Shown: one piece after another, positions 34,079 through 43,261 of the stretch | Layout of the letters: every line of letters begins with the position of its first letter | Numbering within the stretch: the stretch's first letter is position 1 | Assembly: GCA_034421095.1 (NCBI GenBank) | Contig: DAOUKR010000004.1 | Coordinates: forward strand, 114,272 to 178,271 | Length of the DNA: 64,000 nt | Source: JAGWBG01 sp034421095 | Lineage (GTDB): Bacteria; Chloroflexota; Dehalococcoidia; Lucifugimonadales; JAGWBF01 | Direction of reading: 5' to 3' | Notes under the pieces: model-generated | The model's database searches: none | What the model saw: the letters and a program-made list of their open reading frames with translations, nothing else | Told to the model about the DNA's origin: nothing | Position numbers and translations under genes: made by a program

Positions 34079-34942
34079 CTACTGGGCCCGGCTGACGGCC
34101 TCCTCCAACGCCCGCCTGGTGAACACCCGGGTAAGGTGAGCGCGGTATTCCTCTGAAGCATGAATGTCCCCAAGAAAATCTATACCCTGGGCGGCCTGTT
34201 CCGACGCCTGGGCAAGGTTGCTCGCGGTAGGCTCCTTACCCTCCAGCACGGCCTCGGCGCTCCTGCCCCGCACGGCCCTTGGCCCGGCTCCGGTAATGCC
34301 TATCCGGACCCTCTGGCAGGTCCCGCCGCTCATGGTCACTATCGCCGCAACCCCAACTATGGCAAAGTGAGAGGCCTTGTTTCCGAACTTCTTGTAGGAG
34401 CCGCCGGTGTTGGCAGGCAAAGCGGGGATTCGTATCTCGGAGAGGATTTCATCGTCTCCCAGGGCGGTAGAAAAGGTATCCACAAGGAAATCGTCGGCGT
34501 CGAGGGTGCGCTGTCCACCGGAACTTGCCAATCCTATTTGGCCCTCCAGGGCAAGGACCACGGCGGGCAGGTCGGCGGCCGGGTCGGCGTGGGCCAGTGA
34601 ACCACCTATGGTCCCCTTATTCCGCACCTGCATGTCGGCCACCTCGCCGGCGGCCTCAGCCAACGCCGGGTATCTGCTTCTCACCGTGGAGAAACTCTCT
34701 ATCTGGTAGTAGGTGGTCATGGCACCGATAGCCAGGCCGCCATCCTGTTCCCTTACGTAGGAAAGCTCCGAGATTCTCCCCAGGTCAATCAGGTACTTGG
34801 GCTCGGCCAGCCTGATTTTCATGGTAGGTATGAGGCTGTGCCCGCCGGCGACTATCTTGGCATCCCCTCCGTACTGACTGAGGAGTGTCTGGGCCTCCCC
34901 GAGGGTAGCGGGAGCGAAATACTCAAAGGAACTCGTGGTCAT
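34079..34942 (-). CDS. Molybdopterin dehydrogenase FAD-binding subunit (CoxM/XdhB family)
   Basis: 287 aa. PCMH FAD domain with AGGHSLIPTMK near residue 30-40 and TIGGSLAHADPAADLP near 110, plus the CO_deh_flav_C domain. In molybdenum hydroxylases (xanthine/CO dehydrogenase) this subunit passes electrons from the 2Fe-2S subunit to FAD and on to NAD or quinone. The start MTTSSFEYFAP matches the duplicated fragment at 37270-37305. GGAGG lies 6-7 bp before the ATG. No large Mo-binding subunit in the window. Confidence 0.92.
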   Translation of the reverse strand: MTTSSFEYFAPATLGEAQTLLSQYGGDAKIVAGGHSLIPTMKIRLAEPKYLIDLGRISELSYVREQDGGLAIGAMTTYYQIESFSTVRSRYPALAEAAGEVADMQVRNKGTIGGSLAHADPAADLPAVVLALEGQIGLASSGGQRTLDADDFLVDTFSTALGDDEILSEIRIPALPANTGGSYKKFGNKASHFAIVGVAAIVTMSGGTCQRVRIGITGAGPRAVRGRSAEAVLEGKEPTASNLAQASEQAAQGIDFLGDIHASEEYRAHLTRVFTRRALEEAVSRAQ

Positions 34943-35041
34943 CTTGACGCCTCCTTTTTTCGGGCATGAGAGAAGGTTTTATAAGCCCTCACAACCATTC
35001 ACTTGTCTTCTTCGCCGCGTGCAGTTTATCTACGCTATTAA

Positions 35042-37066
35042 CTATGAGATAGATTGCTGGCGTTCTGCCCAGATCTCGGGCCAGCGCCTCTCAAACTGAC
35101 GCTGCATCGTAATCAAACGTGAGCGCATGGCACGGTCAACTGGCTTAAGTAACCTGAGGTATTCCTTTTTCTCAGAACTGTTTATTGGGTCTCGACGACC
35201 TTCCTTGATACCTTGCCTTTGCTTATTCAATATCTCTGAGATACGGGATCTCAAGTCGTTCGGTAGCAGCTCCCATTCTTCCCCAGACACGGCTAGGTAA
35301 AGAAAATATTCACGTTCGATATCTGCCGGATTATGATACCCTCGGAAACCATTCTGCGCTCGTTCCAGTTGTTGCCCACAGCCTCTGCGCACTTTATCTT
35401 CGATGGCGGTCTTTGACTTTAGGTTGGAAAGCTCTTCATTCCATTGGTCAAGTTCCTCTTGACGCCGGGTTTCCCAATAATTGAGCTTGGCACCAATCTC
35501 ACGATTGCTGGCAGGTTTCTCTTCAACAGGGAGACTGGAGATGTAGGCATCAAACAAATTATCTAAGACAGTGTTATCTGAATTTTCCTGCTTCCGTTGG
35601 GCGATTAGTTCCCTCAGTTCGTTCCGACGGGTGTCATCATCTGTCAAGTTTCGCCGCACCATCTCATCTACCAGAGTAAAGAGCAGAGAATCTATTGCCA
35701 CTTCCTTCAATTCTCGATCTTTCGGCAGATTGGCTGCCACATGAGCATCCAAATGGCAAAAATCACAGACGACGTCGTGTTGGTGAGCGTGTCCATCGGC
35801 CATCGCCCACCGCCGTGTAGCGCGCCATTTACCACATCTCTCGCAGTCCTTTCCGAGAGGAGTACCACAGTGATTGCAAACGTGGCTGGCTGCGGGAGAA
35901 ATGCCGCTACATTCCTCGCACCACACGACTGGCGCAATGCCACTGGAATTGCTTCCACGGGGCTTCAGCGACCATTCCCGCTCTTCTTCCGGCAGTCCGT
36001 GTCTCAGGCTGTTCCCTGCCAGGTCCAGAATCACGCAGTCCCCGCCATCTTTCTTCGGACGCAAACCCCGGCCAACCATTTGCAGGTACAAGGACAGGCT
36101 CATGGTGGGCCGCGTCAGCACCACGCAGGCGGCGTCGGGCAGGTCGAACCCCTCCGTGGCTACCGTAACGTTAATCAGCACCCTGACGTCCCCGTTTTGG
36201 AATCGGTCAATAAGCTCGGCCCGCTCTGTGCTTGAAGTCTCTTTCTTATTCAACAGCACCCCGGCACGTATGCCGGCATCGGTGAACGTGGCAAGGAGGT
36301 TTTTGGCGTGCCCTACGGATACGGCATAGACCACCGTTTGACGCTCTTCGCCGTGCTCCTGCCAGAACCGCAACGCCCCGACGGTCCAAATATCATGACC
36401 TTTGTTAGCTAGTTCAATGCTGGACGGGCTGTAGTCTCCCATCGTGTAATCAACCCGGCCTTCTTGAACCTGCTCCTCCTTCGGTGGAGACAGGACCCGT
36501 GCCCTACACAGCGACCCGCCCGATTGCAAGGCTTTGACTTGCAGTCCGCAGTGTAACTCGTCAAACAGGTGGTCGAACCCTTCTTTAAGGGAGAGACGCC
36601 AGGGTGTGGCCGTCATTCCCAGCACCGGGCCAGGCCACTGGTTTATAGCCCTCGCCCAGCCGTCGGCGGTGGCGTGGTGGGCCTCGTCTATAATCATCAG
36701 GTCTCTGCTGTTGTAATCATCCCATACATCGGCCCTGGCATTGCGGTGGCCCACGGTTTGGGCCATCAATATGACGACACCATTTGGCAGCATGGGAGCA
36801 TTCGTGACAGATTTCCACTGCATGTCGCACGTTGCCGTAATCCCTGCTTCTCGCAACCTATCTTCCGTTTGGCGAGCCAACTCCTCGCGGTGGGTCAGCC
36901 AGACGGCCTTGCGCCCATCTTCCAGCCAGCCTGACAGCAGTTCCCCGGCAATGCGAGTCTTGCCGCCGCCGGTGGGCAGCTGCATCATTGTCTTGACCGT
37001 TGGGTCGGCAAGGGTCCCTTTCACCCGTTCCAGCAAGTCTTGTTGGTAGTCCCGGAGTTCAATCAT
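35042..37066 (-). CDS. RadD-like superfamily 2 DEAH helicase with zinc fingers
   Basis: 674 aa. Helicase motif I PTGGGKT (31-37), motif II DEAH (about 132-135), motif III MTATP, VATEGFDLP and QMVGRGLRP complete an SF2 ATPase of the RadD/YejH type. A zinc region (CEECSG..CNHC, CERCG, CDFCH) sits at about 390-440, then a long coiled C-terminus unlike canonical RadD. RadD acts in DNA crossover/repair; similar genes occur in defence islands. The gene sits inside the duplicated FAD-subunit/2Fe-2S locus and looks acquired. Confidence 0.86.
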   Translation of the reverse strand: MIELRDYQQDLLERVKGTLADPTVKTMMQLPTGGGKTRIAGELLSGWLEDGRKAVWLTHREELARQTEDRLREAGITATCDMQWKSVTNAPMLPNGVVILMAQTVGHRNARADVWDDYNSRDLMIIDEAHHATADGWARAINQWPGPVLGMTATPWRLSLKEGFDHLFDELHCGLQVKALQSGGSLCRARVLSPPKEEQVQEGRVDYTMGDYSPSSIELANKGHDIWTVGALRFWQEHGEERQTVVYAVSVGHAKNLLATFTDAGIRAGVLLNKKETSSTERAELIDRFQNGDVRVLINVTVATEGFDLPDAACVVLTRPTMSLSLYLQMVGRGLRPKKDGGDCVILDLAGNSLRHGLPEEEREWSLKPRGSNSSGIAPVVWCEECSGISPAASHVCNHCGTPLGKDCERCGKWRATRRWAMADGHAHQHDVVCDFCHLDAHVAANLPKDRELKEVAIDSLLFTLVDEMVRRNLTDDDTRRNELRELIAQRKQENSDNTVLDNLFDAYISSLPVEEKPASNREIGAKLNYWETRRQEELDQWNEELSNLKSKTAIEDKVRRGCGQQLERAQNGFRGYHNPADIEREYFLYLAVSGEEWELLPNDLRSRISEILNKQRQGIKEGRRDPINSSEKKEYLRLLKPVDRAMRSRLITMQRQFERRWPEIWAERQQSIS

Positions 37067-37086
37067 TGGCCGCTATTTTCTTTCCC

Positions 37087-37214
37087 AAGAGAGTCTTTGC
37101 AAAGCCCCTTCTCCCCTTGCGGGAGAAGGTTGGGATGAGGGGTATCACCCTCACCTCAATCCTCTCCCATCGAGGGAGAGGAAGCTTGGACGCCACTTTA
37201 GAAACACCCTCTTA
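37087..37214 (+). repeat. MITE-like element, copy 2
   Basis: 128 bp, direct repeat of 33912-34041 with the same terminal inverted repeats (ends AAGAGAGTCTTT and AACACCCTCTTA). Lies just upstream of the helicase start. Confidence 0.82.
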
Positions 37215-37240
37215 GACTGCATACGCCCCAAGAGACCTAT

Positions 37241-37269
37241 GGATTCCGGCTCAAGGCCGGAATGACGGG
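37241..37269 (+). repeat. GTCATTCC-family palindromic repeat, short copy
   Basis: ATTCCGG-loop-CCGGAAT hairpin ending in GGAATGACGGG, next to the MITE copy and the FAD-gene fragment. Confidence 0.7.
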
Positions 37270-37317
37270 TTAGGGAGCGAAATACTCGAAGGAACTCGTG
37301 GTCATCTTGACGCCTCC
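37270..37317 (-). pseudogene. 5' remnant of the FAD-subunit gene
   Basis: Ribosome site and first 11 codons (MTTSSFEYFAP, then a stop) are identical in protein sequence to the start of the FAD subunit at 34942; about 48 of 50 bp match. It follows the 2Fe-2S gene exactly where the FAD gene would normally begin, so it is the severed end of an ancestral operon arrangement or of a target-site duplication. Confidence 0.86.
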
Positions 37318-37359
37318 TTTTTCGGGAGTGGGAAGGTATCAAATGGAAGGGGGGGTAGG

Positions 37360-37821
37360 CTAGCTCTTTCGGGCAGCGTACTGAATGGCTTTTACAATGT
37401 TATGGTAACCCGTGCATCGGCAGAGATTTCCGGCGAGGCCGTGGCGTATCTCTTCCTCTGTGGGATTGGCGTTGCGTTCAAGAATCTGGTAAGCGGACAT
37501 TATCATGCCGGGGGTGCAAAAGCCGCATTGAAGGCCATGCTCCTCCCAGAATCCCTCCTGCAGGGGGTGGAGTTGGTCGCCCTTGGCAAGGCCCTCGATG
37601 GTGGTAATCTCGGCCCCGTCCGCCTGCACGGCAAACATGGTGCAGGACTTGACGGCGAGACCGTTTACGTGAATGGTGCAGGCTCCGCACTGGCTGGTGT
37701 CGCAGCCCACGTGAGTGCCGGTGAGGCCGAGCACGTCGCGCACATACTGTGCCAGGAGTAGCCGGGGTTCAACATCATGTGTGTATTTGGTCCCGTTAAC
37801 GGTCAAACTGATACTCGCCAT
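37360..37821 (-). CDS. 2Fe-2S subunit of a molybdenum hydroxylase (CoxS/XdhC family)
   Basis: 153 aa. Plant-type ferredoxin cluster with CDTSQCGAC and C-terminal 2Fe-2S helical cluster CGFCTPGM...NLCRCTGYH. Start ATG 37821 with GGAGG eight bases upstream; longer frames run into the upstream gene's spacer. Carries electrons from the Mo centre to the FAD subunit. Its partner large subunit is not nearby. Confidence 0.94.
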   Translation of the reverse strand: MASISLTVNGTKYTHDVEPRLLLAQYVRDVLGLTGTHVGCDTSQCGACTIHVNGLAVKSCTMFAVQADGAEITTIEGLAKGDQLHPLQEGFWEEHGLQCGFCTPGMIMSAYQILERNANPTEEEIRHGLAGNLCRCTGYHNIVKAIQYAARKS

Positions 37822-37937
37822 CGGTCCCACCTCCGCTAGATGCTTGTTGAATGGTAAGTTGAAGCTAGGGCGATTGTACTTCAGCGCTTCGGGGGTGTCA
37901 ATTGCGACCTTGGGGGACGACACGACACTCCCCTGTC

Positions 37938-39008
37938 TCACACCGACAGAAGACGCACTATCTCGTCCCCTACCTGAGAAGTGCTGGCGCTGCCACCAAG
38001 GTCGGGAGTCCTCACCCGGGCCTCTCTAAGGTTAGACTCCACCGCCCGGTTCACTTTGTCGGCTGCGGCGGCCTCCCCAAGGTGTTCAAGCATCATACCT
38101 GCTGACAGTATCGCAGCCAGCGGGTTGGCTATACCCTTACCGGTTATGTCAAAAGCCGCGCCGTGTACCGGCTCGAACATGGAGGGATAGAGTCCGTCGG
38201 GATTGATATTTGCGCTGGGAGCAAGGCCCATGCTGCCCGTGACTATGGCCCCGATGTCGGTCAGGATGTCTCCGAATAGATTGGAGGCCACCACCACGTC
38301 GAACTGTTGAGGATGTCGGATAAAGTCCATGCATGCCCGGTCCACCAGCAGCGACTCGGTGGTGATGTCCGGGTACTCGGTAGCCACTTCATCAAAGACC
38401 CGGTCCCAGAAGACCATGCCGTAGGCCATGGCGTTGGACTTAGTGACTGAAGTTACCTTGCGTGCCTTGTTCCGCTTGCGGGAGTACTCAAAGGCTGCCC
38501 TGATTATCCTTTCGGTGCCCCTGCGAGTGAAGACGTTGGTCTGGACGGCTACTTCATCAGGCATACCATGATAGAGAAAGCCTCCTATGGGAGCATACTC
38601 ACCCTCAGTGTTTTCCCGGAAGACGACCATGTCTATATCCCCAGGGTTCACTCCTTCCAGGGGCGAACTGACCCCCTCGTAGAGATAGGACGGCCTAAGA
38701 CAGACGCCCTGGTCGAAGGCCCTGCGTATGGGGAGGATTAACCCGTGAAGCGTAATATGGTCGGGTATGTCGGGGTCGCCCACTGCCCCGAAAAGGATGG
38801 CGTCATGGAGCTTCATCTCCTCCAGGCCGTCCTCGGGCATCATGCGTCCCGTCTCGCGATAGTAGTTGGAACCCCAGGGGAAGTGGGTGTACTGGAAGCT
38901 CATGCCGCCATCCGAGGCTGCCAGGGCGTCCAGCACCTTTCTGGCCTCTGCCATAACCTCGGGGCCTACCCCGTCTCCGGGGACCAGGGCGACCTTGTAT
39001 GTAGCCAC
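37938..39008 (-). CDS. Isocitrate/isopropylmalate dehydrogenase family enzyme (tartrate/D-malate dehydrogenase-like)
   Basis: 356 aa from GTG 39008, which has AGGAGG eight bases upstream; an ATG ten codons earlier would place that site inside the gene. Motifs PGDGVGPEV, RENTEGEYA, and FEPVHGAAFDITGKG are typical of the beta-decarboxylating dehydrogenases. HGLILPIRRAFDQG resembles tartrate or D-malate dehydrogenases more than LeuB, and no leucine genes are beside it. NAD-dependent oxidation of a 2-hydroxyacid; exact substrate uncertain. Confidence 0.88.
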   Translation of the reverse strand: MATYKVALVPGDGVGPEVMAEARKVLDALAASDGGMSFQYTHFPWGSNYYRETGRMMPEDGLEEMKLHDAILFGAVGDPDIPDHITLHGLILPIRRAFDQGVCLRPSYLYEGVSSPLEGVNPGDIDMVVFRENTEGEYAPIGGFLYHGMPDEVAVQTNVFTRRGTERIIRAAFEYSRKRNKARKVTSVTKSNAMAYGMVFWDRVFDEVATEYPDITTESLLVDRACMDFIRHPQQFDVVVASNLFGDILTDIGAIVTGSMGLAPSANINPDGLYPSMFEPVHGAAFDITGKGIANPLAAILSAGMMLEHLGEAAAADKVNRAVESNLREARVRTPDLGGSASTSQVGDEIVRLLSV

Positions 39009-39261
39009 GGACGACACCTCCTCCTGTTCCAGGCTCATGCCACTACACAGGCCTGTCTGCCGTCAGGCAGGCGTTAGGCACGCTACCTACTCTAGCGACC
39101 CAATATGTCCGTGTCAACGACGGCGGCCGGAGGACTTTCGTTTAGCCGTCTGGACTAAGGGAGAATCGCCCCCTATAATCGAACCCAAGAGACCCATACT
39201 GATACGTGAGCAAATATCCGAGCCAATCGCTCGCGCATCAGATTATCGAAGGAGTAGGATT

Positions 39262-40305
39262 ATGACAGACGGAATTATCAGGGTGGGCCTCGTGGGTGCG
39301 GGAGCCAACACACGAGACAGGCACATCCCCGGCTTGCGCAGCGTGGACGGCGTGGAGATAGTCAGCGTCGCAAACCGCAGCAGGGAGTCCGGCGAGCGCG
39401 TGGCAAGCCAGTTTGAGATTCCCAAGGTCTATGATAACTGGCTGGAACTGGTGGAGGCGGACGACACCGACGCCATTTGCATAGGCACCTGGCCCTACAT
39501 GCACTGCCCAATAACCCTGGCCGCCCTGGAGAAGGACAAGCACGTCCTCTGCGAGGCCCGAATGTCCATGAACGCCCAGGAGGCCCACGCCATGCTTGCG
39601 GCGGCCCGTCGCAAGCCCCATCTCGTTGCCCAGGTGGTCCCTTCTCCCTTCACACTCAAGGTTGACCGTACCATCCAGGAGCACATCGCCAATGGCTACC
39701 TGGGCGACGTTCTCGCCATTGAGATGCGGGTAACCCAGAATAACTTCCTCGACCGGGAGGGGCAACTTCAATGGCGGCAGGACCGGGACCTGAGCGGCTA
39801 TAACACCCTGAACATGGGCATCTGGTACGAGGCTCTGCTGCGCTGGGTCGGTCCGGCGTCCAGGGTCATGGCCACGACCAAGGTATGGTCACAGAAACGG
39901 CGGGACGAGAAAGGTGCCATACGCTCGGTGACTGTGCCCGACCACGTAGACATCCTCTGTGAGATGGCCTGCGGTGCCCAGGCCCACCTGCGCTTCAGCG
40001 CCGTTACCGGACTGGCCTCCGACGGCGAGGTGTGGCTTTACGGGAGCGAGGGGACCCTGCGCCTGGACGGCCCGCCGGCTCTGACCCTTTTCGGCGGACG
40101 CCGGGGTGACAGCCAGCTCACCGAGATTCCCGTCCCACGGGAAAAGCAGGGGGAGTGGCGCGTGGAAGAGGAGTTCATCAATTCCATCCGGGGCAAGGAG
40201 AAGGTGACCCATACACCCTTCGAGGTGGGGGTCCAATACATGGAGTTCACCGAGGCCGTTATCCGCAGCGCCCAGACGGGACAGGCGATTTCGCTGCCAC
40301 TGTAA
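39262..40305 (+). CDS. Gfo/Idh/MocA family oxidoreductase
   Basis: 347 aa from ATG 39262 with AAGGAG about ten bases upstream; longer in-frame extensions have none. Rossmann VGLVGAGANTRDRHIPGL, and the middle segment with DAICIGTWPYMHCPI, EKDKHVLCEARMS (catalytic-region Glu-x-Arg variation of EKP) are present. Family members oxidise sugars, inositols or act as reductases. Usually EKP supplies Lys; here it is CEARMS, so the catalytic Lys is missing and the activity is unclear. Confidence 0.86.
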   Translation: MTDGIIRVGLVGAGANTRDRHIPGLRSVDGVEIVSVANRSRESGERVASQFEIPKVYDNWLELVEADDTDAICIGTWPYMHCPITLAALEKDKHVLCEARMSMNAQEAHAMLAAARRKPHLVAQVVPSPFTLKVDRTIQEHIANGYLGDVLAIEMRVTQNNFLDREGQLQWRQDRDLSGYNTLNMGIWYEALLRWVGPASRVMATTKVWSQKRRDEKGAIRSVTVPDHVDILCEMACGAQAHLRFSAVTGLASDGEVWLYGSEGTLRLDGPPALTLFGGRRGDSQLTEIPVPREKQGEWRVEEEFINSIRGKEKVTHTPFEVGVQYMEFTEAVIRSAQTGQAISLPL

Positions 40306-40358
40306 GACCCACGGCGGCAGCTATCCGCAAGCTCATCATCATTATTTAGAGGTCATAG

Positions 40359-41801
40359 ATGCACGCTGCCCGGAGCTACCTGGTCACTCCCAGTGTTTTG
40401 GCGCTTCTCCTAGTGTCGGTCGTCCTGCTGGCGACCATAGCCGCCTGCGGAGAGAGACGGACGGCTGAACAGGCAGCAGGGAGCACCGTATCCCCACAAG
40501 CCGAGACTCCCACCGAGGTTTCCGTAGACTCTGAAGGGTCCTTACAGGAGGGAGGCGAGATGGAAATGGGCCGAATAGCTTACATAGGCCCCGATGGCAA
40601 CATATTCACCATAAACCCAGACGGCACCGACTCCCGCAGAATTACCACCACCGACCTCCGAGTCGGCCCGGCGGGGCATATCCTGGCACAAGGCACCCGG
40701 AGCCGGATATTTTACACCTGGCCCACCTGGTCTCATGACAGTACCAAGCTTGCCGCATCTCGCATCACTGTAGACGGGGAAAGCGTTGGCTTTACCCTGG
40801 AGGTGGTGGACGTATCAACGGGAAGGACTTCGGCGATATACGATAACGATCCCAACACCGCACCCATAGCCCGGAACACGCCTCACTACATCTACTGGAG
40901 CCCGGACAATAAATACCTCACTTTCATAGCAGCCACCATCACCGGACTTAGCCTCTTCAGCAGTATCCCTGAACAGGGGAGGAACGTCACCAAAGTGGCG
41001 GGACAGGGTCCCCTGTACTATAGCTGGGCCAGAGATAGCAGCTCGATTCTCATACATCGGGAGACGGAGCTGCTTATAGCACGTCTCGATGGGGATGGCA
41101 TAGGTTCTCCCCGTGCGGTAGGTGACACAGGTATGAGATTCAGCACGCCGGCATTTTCCCCTGATGCCAGCAAGATCGTATATGTTGCTGAAGACGGCGG
41201 AAGGAACGGGCTTTACATAGCTGAAACCAACTCCATTATGAGTAACGAGGTTGGACTTCAGCAATTCGATGCTCCGCCCATAATGGACGTTGGGCAATCA
41301 TCAGCGTTTCTGTGGTCTCCCACCGGGGACGAGATAGCAGTGGTAGATAGCGTTGATTCTACGACTACCGGGTACGACCGGCTCACAATCATAAATAGTG
41401 ACGGCTCATCCCGGAGGGAGCTGGTGAATGAGCCTCTGTTTGCATTTTTCTGGTCCCCGGACGGGAGCATAATCATGTATGCAGCCTTTGACGCTGACCG
41501 CAACACCCTGACCTGGAAATACGTGGACAGGTCAGGAGAAAAGACCGTAAGTTTGGCGGAGTTCGTGCCCTCAACGGAGTTCCTGACCATGATTACCTTC
41601 TTCGACCAGTATGCCTACTCCCATTCCATCTGGTCGCCCGACGGCTCGAAGATAGTATTCAGCGGGACCGTCAACCCTACAGACCCACGCAGCAACGGCA
41701 CGTCGCCCGAGGGGGTCAAGGTGCACGTGCTGGACGTGAAGGAAGGTGCAACTCCTCGGGAAATCGCTACCAGTCAGGTCGCCATCTGGTCATGGAAGTA
41801 G
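40359..41801 (+). CDS. Lipoprotein with TolB-like beta-propeller
   Basis: 480 aa. Signal peptide with lipobox TIAAC (Cys about residue 30), a Thr/Pro-rich linker, then repeated WSPDxxxL/I-type blades (FSPDASKIVYVAE, WSPTGDEIAVVD, WSPDGSKIVFSG) of a PD40/TolB beta-propeller. Surface-attached, likely protein- or ligand-binding. Monocistronic; ends before a repeat-rich spacer. Confidence 0.85.
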   Translation: MHAARSYLVTPSVLALLLVSVVLLATIAACGERRTAEQAAGSTVSPQAETPTEVSVDSEGSLQEGGEMEMGRIAYIGPDGNIFTINPDGTDSRRITTTDLRVGPAGHILAQGTRSRIFYTWPTWSHDSTKLAASRITVDGESVGFTLEVVDVSTGRTSAIYDNDPNTAPIARNTPHYIYWSPDNKYLTFIAATITGLSLFSSIPEQGRNVTKVAGQGPLYYSWARDSSSILIHRETELLIARLDGDGIGSPRAVGDTGMRFSTPAFSPDASKIVYVAEDGGRNGLYIAETNSIMSNEVGLQQFDAPPIMDVGQSSAFLWSPTGDEIAVVDSVDSTTTGYDRLTIINSDGSSRRELVNEPLFAFFWSPDGSIIMYAAFDADRNTLTWKYVDRSGEKTVSLAEFVPSTEFLTMITFFDQYAYSHSIWSPDGSKIVFSGTVNPTDPRSNGTSPEGVKVHVLDVKEGATPREIATSQVAIWSWK

Positions 41802-41852
41802 CAGGGCAGTAAGCTATCAGAATGGCATGAAGTCGAACAATTTGAGGTCTCC

Positions 41853-41957
41853 GGACTCCCGCTGTCTCGGGAATTCAGGAGCCGGGGTATGGATTCCGGC
41901 TCATTTATGCGCCGAGGTGTAAGGCCGGAATTGGCCAAGGCCTTGCGAAGGCCAAGT
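41853..41957 (+). repeat. GTCATTCC-family palindromic repeat
   Basis: ATTCCGGCT...AAGGCCGGAAT hairpin with a following GGCCAAGGCCTTGCG dyad. Confidence 0.62.
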
Positions 41958-42066
41958 AAGGGAATGAAAATGGAATATCACCGGCCCAGGCAATCCCTTC
42001 CCCCTCGATACACGTGATGCACATTAACCAATTAAGGGAAGGGCCGGGTGGGGGTGATAACCCAGC

Positions 42067-42131
42067 TGTCATTCCGGTCACCGAGCCGGAATCCATGGGG
42101 ACTTGGATTCTGGCTTCCGCCAGAATGACGG
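42067..42131 (+). repeat. GTCATTCC-family palindromic repeat (two hairpins)
   Basis: Starts TGTCATTCCGG, hairpins CATTCCGG/CCGGAAT and ATTCTGG/CCAGAAT, ends AGAATGACGG; a mirror arrangement of GTCATTCC at both ends. Confidence 0.78.
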
Positions 42132-42149
42132 ATAAGTGGCAGCCCAATA

Positions 42150-42257
42150 TGTCATTCCGAGTCCGCCACGGGCGGACGAGGAATCTAAAATAGGTTGCTG
42201 TTCGGGCCGCTCCTTTGTAGGAGGTCTTTAGATTCTTCGCTACGCTCGGAATGACAG
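42150..42257 (+). repeat. GTCATTCC-family palindromic repeat (long copy)
   Basis: Outer arms GTCATTCCGAG/CTCGGAATGAC and inner GAATCTAAA/TTTAGATTC; 108 bp, no coding potential. Confidence 0.78.
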
Positions 42258-42430
42258 GAACCCGACCCTCCTCCGGCAAGCAGGAATGTCAACCGAGCCA
42301 AGCTAAGGACGATGGACAAGGGGCTATGTGCATCAAGCATACAATGGAGTGGGGAGGAGGTTGGCTATTTTCATGGCAATGATTGGGAGAAGGAGCGTAA
42401 GGACTTGCATTACCGCTGGAGGTGGTTTTT

Positions 42431-43183
42431 GTGAACGTGCATAGGGTCTGGATGGGGTACTGCCTGCTACTTGTATTTCTGATATGGATGGCATCGTGTG
42501 GACCAAGCCCCGAAGCAGTGCCCACTCCCGACACGGCCCCCACCCCCACACTATCACCCCAGCAGGTCATAGAAAGGGCCGGCACACGGATGCTGGCCCT
42601 CGGGACGGCGCGCTTCGCTCTGGAGCACGAGGGAGAAAGCTCCTCCCAACTATTCCCTGGGGTACAGGTAAATCTGGTGACCGGCGAAGTGGACATGCCG
42701 GACAAGTTCAAAGTCCAGATAGAAGCGGTCTCCGCTTTCCCGCGCTCATTCTTCAGGGTGGATGTCGTGTCGGTAGGCGACAAGGCATTTATGACCGACT
42801 TCATAGACAATGACAAGTGGAATCTCTGGCCGATAGAGAGTCTCCCATTCAACTTCACCGATCTGGGACGCACCCTGAACGACATTATCCTGTCCCTGCA
42901 CAACCCGACCCTAGCTGGTGTCGAGGAGACCGGTGATATACCAACATGGCGCGTAAAGGGGACCATACTATCTGAAGACCTGAACACCCTGGTACCGTCT
43001 GCGGGAACCGGGCACGAAATCGGGCTGGAGCTATGGATAGGGCAGCCCCATGAACTGCTCAGGAAGGTCAGGATAGAGGGCCGGGTCCTCGACACCGACA
43101 ACCCTGACGTAGTGCGGGTCCTCACTATTGACGGCTTCGATGAGCCGGTAGAGATTGCCTTGCCCGACGTCACGACCCAGTGA
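42431..43183 (+). CDS. LppX/LprAFG-family lipoprotein (LprG-like)
   Basis: 250 aa from GTG 42431, with GGAGG eight bases upstream. Signal peptide with lipobox WMASC (Cys about 23), a Pro/Thr linker, then an LppX_LprAFG fold: VIERAGTRMLALGTARFALEHEG (helix and strand; shown in part), VDMPDKFKVQ, and NLWPIESLPFNF. In mycobacteria LprG binds triacylglycerol and lipids in a hydrophobic pocket and works with the MFS pump P55. Here a MFS pump follows by 78 bp, the same order. Confidence 0.87.
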   Translation: MNVHRVWMGYCLLLVFLIWMASCGPSPEAVPTPDTAPTPTLSPQQVIERAGTRMLALGTARFALEHEGESSSQLFPGVQVNLVTGEVDMPDKFKVQIEAVSAFPRSFFRVDVVSVGDKAFMTDFIDNDKWNLWPIESLPFNFTDLGRTLNDIILSLHNPTLAGVEETGDIPTWRVKGTILSEDLNTLVPSAGTGHEIGLELWIGQPHELLRKVRIEGRVLDTDNPDVVRVLTIDGFDEPVEIALPDVTTQ

Positions 43184-43261
43184 TTCCCATGACCGGGGTC
43201 CCAGGAGACCGGGTATAATGTCCAGGATGAAAAAGCCACCACCACGCTATTCGGCGACAGC

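Larger units (their letters stand above)
41802..42430. other. Repeat-rich intergenic region
   Basis: 630 bp without a supportable gene. Holds three palindromic repeat blocks annotated separately and short unique stretches; no promoter of good score was seen. Confidence 0.6.

Noticed and set aside
38866..39261. N-terminal extension of the Gfo/Idh gene
   Set aside because: Runs antisense through the IPMDH-like gene's start; the ribosome site and family alignment place the start at 39262.
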